Translations under genes and position numbers: made by a program | Source of the DNA: Clostridia bacterium | GTDB lineage: Bacteria; Bacillota; Clostridia; Oscillospirales; Acutalibacteraceae | Reading direction: 5' to 3' | DNA: 6,552 bases | NCBI GenBank assembly: GCA_017501865.1 | Contig: JAFVWD010000335.1 | Location: forward strand, 1-6,552 | Notes under the pieces: generated by a model | Told to the model about the DNA's origin: nothing | Database searches by the model: none | The model's input: only the letters and a program-made list of their open reading frames with translations | Shown: piece after piece, positions 5,061 through 6,552 of the stretch | Layout: every line of letters begins with the position of its first letter | Position numbering within the stretch: position 1 is the stretch's first letter

Positions 5061-5498
5061 ATGCCAATAAAATATACACGGATATTATCTGAAAGGGATA
5101 ATGATATCAGAAACTTGATTTCAATTTTTAAACTACCTGATGTATCACGCTACTATTGTATTGATTATGATAATTATTTTTCGTATGTTACGGATAATCC
5201 GGATGTGTATTTTTATAAAGTGTACGATAATGAGAAAATGATAGGTGCATTACATCTTGAAAAGGCAGAAGAAACTTTGTATCTGAGTATTGTTGTTTTT
5301 CCTGAATTTCAAAATAAAGGGAATGGTTCAAAAATTATTGAAGAAGTAAAAAATAATGTTTTGGGGTTACAATACAGCAAAATTGAAGTGGCAATTCATC
5401 GGGAGAATATTGCCTCTCTTAAATTATTTGAAAATCAGGGGTTTGCTGTTGAGTCAGAAGATGGCAGTTTAATCACATATATTTATGAGAATAAATGA
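5061..5498 (+). CDS. GNAT-family N-acetyltransferase
   Basis: A 145-residue protein of usual single-domain GNAT length. The acetyl-CoA pyrophosphate-binding motif A is clear: VVFPEFQNKGNGSKIIEEV (78-96), with the Q-x-x-G-x-G loop at Q84, G87 and G89. Motif B follows with IHRENIASLKLFENQGF (112-128), the N-x-x-S-x-x-x-x-x-x-x-G-F signature of small-molecule and protein acetyltransferases. The N-terminal third (YYCIDYDNYFSYV, about 31-43) is aromatic-rich and would form the acceptor site; the acceptor cannot be predicted. AAAGGGAG (5047-5054) sits six bases before the ATG. It is the last gene of the three-gene run; I see no clear terminator after it, and the next gene has its own promoter. Confidence 0.88.
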   Translation: MPIKYTRILSERDNDIRNLISIFKLPDVSRYYCIDYDNYFSYVTDNPDVYFYKVYDNEKMIGALHLEKAEETLYLSIVVFPEFQNKGNGSKIIEEVKNNVLGLQYSKIEVAIHRENIASLKLFENQGFAVESEDGSLITYIYENK

Positions 5499-5520
5499 AA
5501 TAATTATTATTGCTGTTTTA

Positions 5521-5549
5521 TTGACTTGAATACAGGAATGGTTTATTAT
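5521..5549 (+). promoter_or_regulatory. Promoter TTGACT-17-TATTAT in front of the 5566 gene
   Basis: TTGACT (5521-5526) and TATTAT (5544-5549) each match the sigma-A consensus at five of six positions and are 17 bases apart. The predicted start near 5556 coincides with the short ribosome binding site GGTGA (5556-5560), leaving a leader of only about ten bases before ATG 5566. Confidence 0.6.
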
Positions 5550-5565
5550 TTAAATGGTGATTTAA

Positions 5566-5844
5566 ATGTTAGAGATTTTTTTTGAATGTATTGTGGATTT
5601 TATTATGGAATTGATAGTGGGAGCTATTGATGAAAGCACAAAAAAGTATAAAAAAACCGTAAGAAACACAATAATAACGGTATTCGCTTTGTCGGTATGT
5701 GCATTTTTTATATCGCTGCCGTTTTTATTAGAAGCTAATGGTAACAGAGTTTTAGGGATTGTTTTATTTTCACTTTTACCTTTGGAGTTAATTGCCGCGA
5801 TAGTGGTGTTTGTTGTAGGTAAAATAAAAAAGAAAAACAAATGA
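5566..5844 (+). CDS. Small two-helix membrane protein with amphipathic N-terminus
   Basis: This 92-residue protein has two membrane helices (about 33-54 and 60-83) and a very basic tail (KIKKKNK). The N-terminal 16 residues form a hydrophobic helix with an acidic residue every fourth position (E3, E7, D11, E15), making one charged stripe, followed by a soluble basic link (ESTKKYKKTVRN). Small clostridial proteins with a similar MLExxFE start and two helices exist, with unknown function; that supports the first ATG although the binding site GGTGA is weak. An internal ATG (5605) would remove the striped helix. An antisense frame of the same length (5562-5840) is a shadow. It is the last plus-strand gene before a convergent gene. 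Confidence 0.7.
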   Translation: MLEIFFECIVDFIMELIVGAIDESTKKYKKTVRNTIITVFALSVCAFFISLPFLLEANGNRVLGIVLFSLLPLELIAAIVVFVVGKIKKKNK

Positions 5845-5865
5845 TTGTAAATATAATTAAAAAGT

Positions 5866-5897
5866 GGCTGAAAAAACTTTTGTTTTTTCAGCCTTTT
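5866..5897. terminator. Bidirectional terminator between convergent genes
   Basis: A perfect 12-bp stem (5866-5877 with 5882-5893) around a TTTT loop. On the plus strand it is followed by TTTT (5894-5897). On the minus strand it is followed by two mismatching bases and then a T-run (complement of the A-run ending at 5863). It lies 21 bases after the stop at 5844 and seven bases after the end of the minus-strand gene, so it can serve both. Confidence 0.85.
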
Positions 5898-5900
5898 CGT

Positions 5901-6552
5901 TTATTCCAAAACTCCGTAGCTGTGGTCAATGACCAAAACAGTGAAAATTTTACCGTTGTTTGCTTCGGAAATTTTATTTTTAATTATTTCTTCTAATTTT
6001 TCATCGCTTAATTCATATTCGGGTGGCACCACAACATCGAAAAGAACATTTTTGTTTTCTTCACCTATAACAACCCTGAAGTCATGGAAGGTAAGAGCAG
6101 GGTCTATATTTTCAATTATTTTACTTACCATTTCTTTTAATTCGTTTATTTCAGGTGAATCAAGAATTGTCGGGTCGAGATGTACAACAAGGTGAATATT
6201 TAATTCACTTTTAAAATCTCTTTCTATCTGGTCCATTATATCGTGGCAGACAAGAACATCAATTTTAGCATCCATTTCTATGTGTGCAGAAGCAAAATAT
6301 GTATTTGGTCCGTAGCTATGCACCATAAGGTCGTGAACACCTAAAACATTATCATAAGATAAAATTTTCTTTTCTATTTGAACAAACATTTCTTTTGTGG
6401 GTGGTTGACCTAAGAGCGGGTCTAATGTCTCTTTAACCAGGCTTATACCTGAAATGAATATAAATATTGAAACAATAACACCCATATAACCATCTAAATT
6501 AAATCCTGTAAAGTGTGAAATTGCACTTGCTATAAGAACTGCTGTAGTAGTA
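5901..6552 (-). CDS. Cation diffusion facilitator transporter, C-terminal part (runs off the window)
   Basis: The frame is open from the right edge (codon at 6551-6549) to TAA at 5903-5901, giving 216 residues. An internal ATG at 6485 is not the start: sequence upstream of it (TTTAVLIASAISHFTGFNLDGY) continues as the fifth and sixth membrane helices of a CDF metal/proton antiporter, ending in the typical SLVKETLDPLLG. The metal-binding acidic motif of helix 5 would lie just outside the window. The cytoplasmic domain then follows (VHDLMVHSYGPN, SAHIEMD, CHDIMDQIE, VVHLDP), carrying histidines at the usual cytoplasmic metal-site positions. After it comes a second, weaker repeat of about 85 residues (FHDFRVVIGEENKNVLFDVVVP to VLVIDHSYG), as in longer clostridial CDF proteins. 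The transported metal (Zn, Mn, Fe, Co or Ni) cannot be told. Convergent with the 5566 gene and transcribed from beyond the window. Confidence 0.9.
   Translation of the reverse strand, partial: TTTAVLIASAISHFTGFNLDGYMGVIVSIFIFISGISLVKETLDPLLGQPPTKEMFVQIEKKILSYDNVLGVHDLMVHSYGPNTYFASAHIEMDAKIDVLVCHDIMDQIERDFKSELNIHLVVHLDPTILDSPEINELKEMVSKIIENIDPALTFHDFRVVIGEENKNVLFDVVVPPEYELSDEKLEEIIKNKISEANNGKIFTVLVIDHSYGVLE

Noticed and set aside
5562..5840. 92-codon minus-strand frame
   Set aside because: It mirrors the plus-strand 5566 gene almost exactly, lacks a ribosome site and has low-complexity N/T/K/S content typical of an antisense shadow.

Overview
The window is AT-rich, with compact spacing, strong GGAGG-type ribosome binding sites, TTGACA/TATAAT promoters and U-tailed hairpin terminators. 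It looks like a low-GC Gram-positive, most likely a gut-type member of the Clostridia (Eubacteriales/Oscillospirales). An ECF sigma factor coupled to a single-pass membrane partner, an AgrC/AgrA-type two-component pair and several small clostridial membrane-protein families fit this. Genus cannot be decided from the sequence. Nothing indicates a phage, a CRISPR array or an insertion sequence.

Layout. 1-538 has no convincing gene. Its left part (2-158) is a tightly tiled array of 7-base GTGAAAT units and then their reverse complements ATTTCAC, separated by short hairpins whose sequences all differ but which nearly all pair perfectly. The array can fold on itself into a nested ladder. A 16-bp UUCG-loop terminator follows (235-271), then a good promoter (303-331) and a short leader containing a start-stop (ATGTGA) remnant. 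539-868 is a small three-helix membrane protein with its own terminator. 1009-2243 is a sigma factor/membrane partner operon with an ATGA overlap, behind an extended -10 promoter. 2341-4334 is a LytTR response regulator overlapping by one base a GHKL sensor kinase with about seven membrane helices; it has its own promoter and a strong terminator.

4489-5498 is a run of three closely spaced small genes: a membrane-anchored protein with a predicted Sm/SH3-like barrel (TTG start), a DUF4177-type protein and a GNAT acetyltransferase. 5566-5844 is a two-helix small membrane protein with a separate promoter right in front of it. A bidirectional terminator separates it from a convergent gene on the minus strand (5901 to beyond the window end), the C-terminal part of a cation diffusion facilitator with a doubled cytoplasmic domain.

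How they fit. Two signal-transduction modules sit side by side (sigma/membrane partner, kinase/regulator), each with its own promoter and with no obvious dedicated target in the window. No AgrB or AgrD homologue accompanies the Agr-like pair. The least explained element is the hairpin ladder at the left edge, which continues beyond the window.
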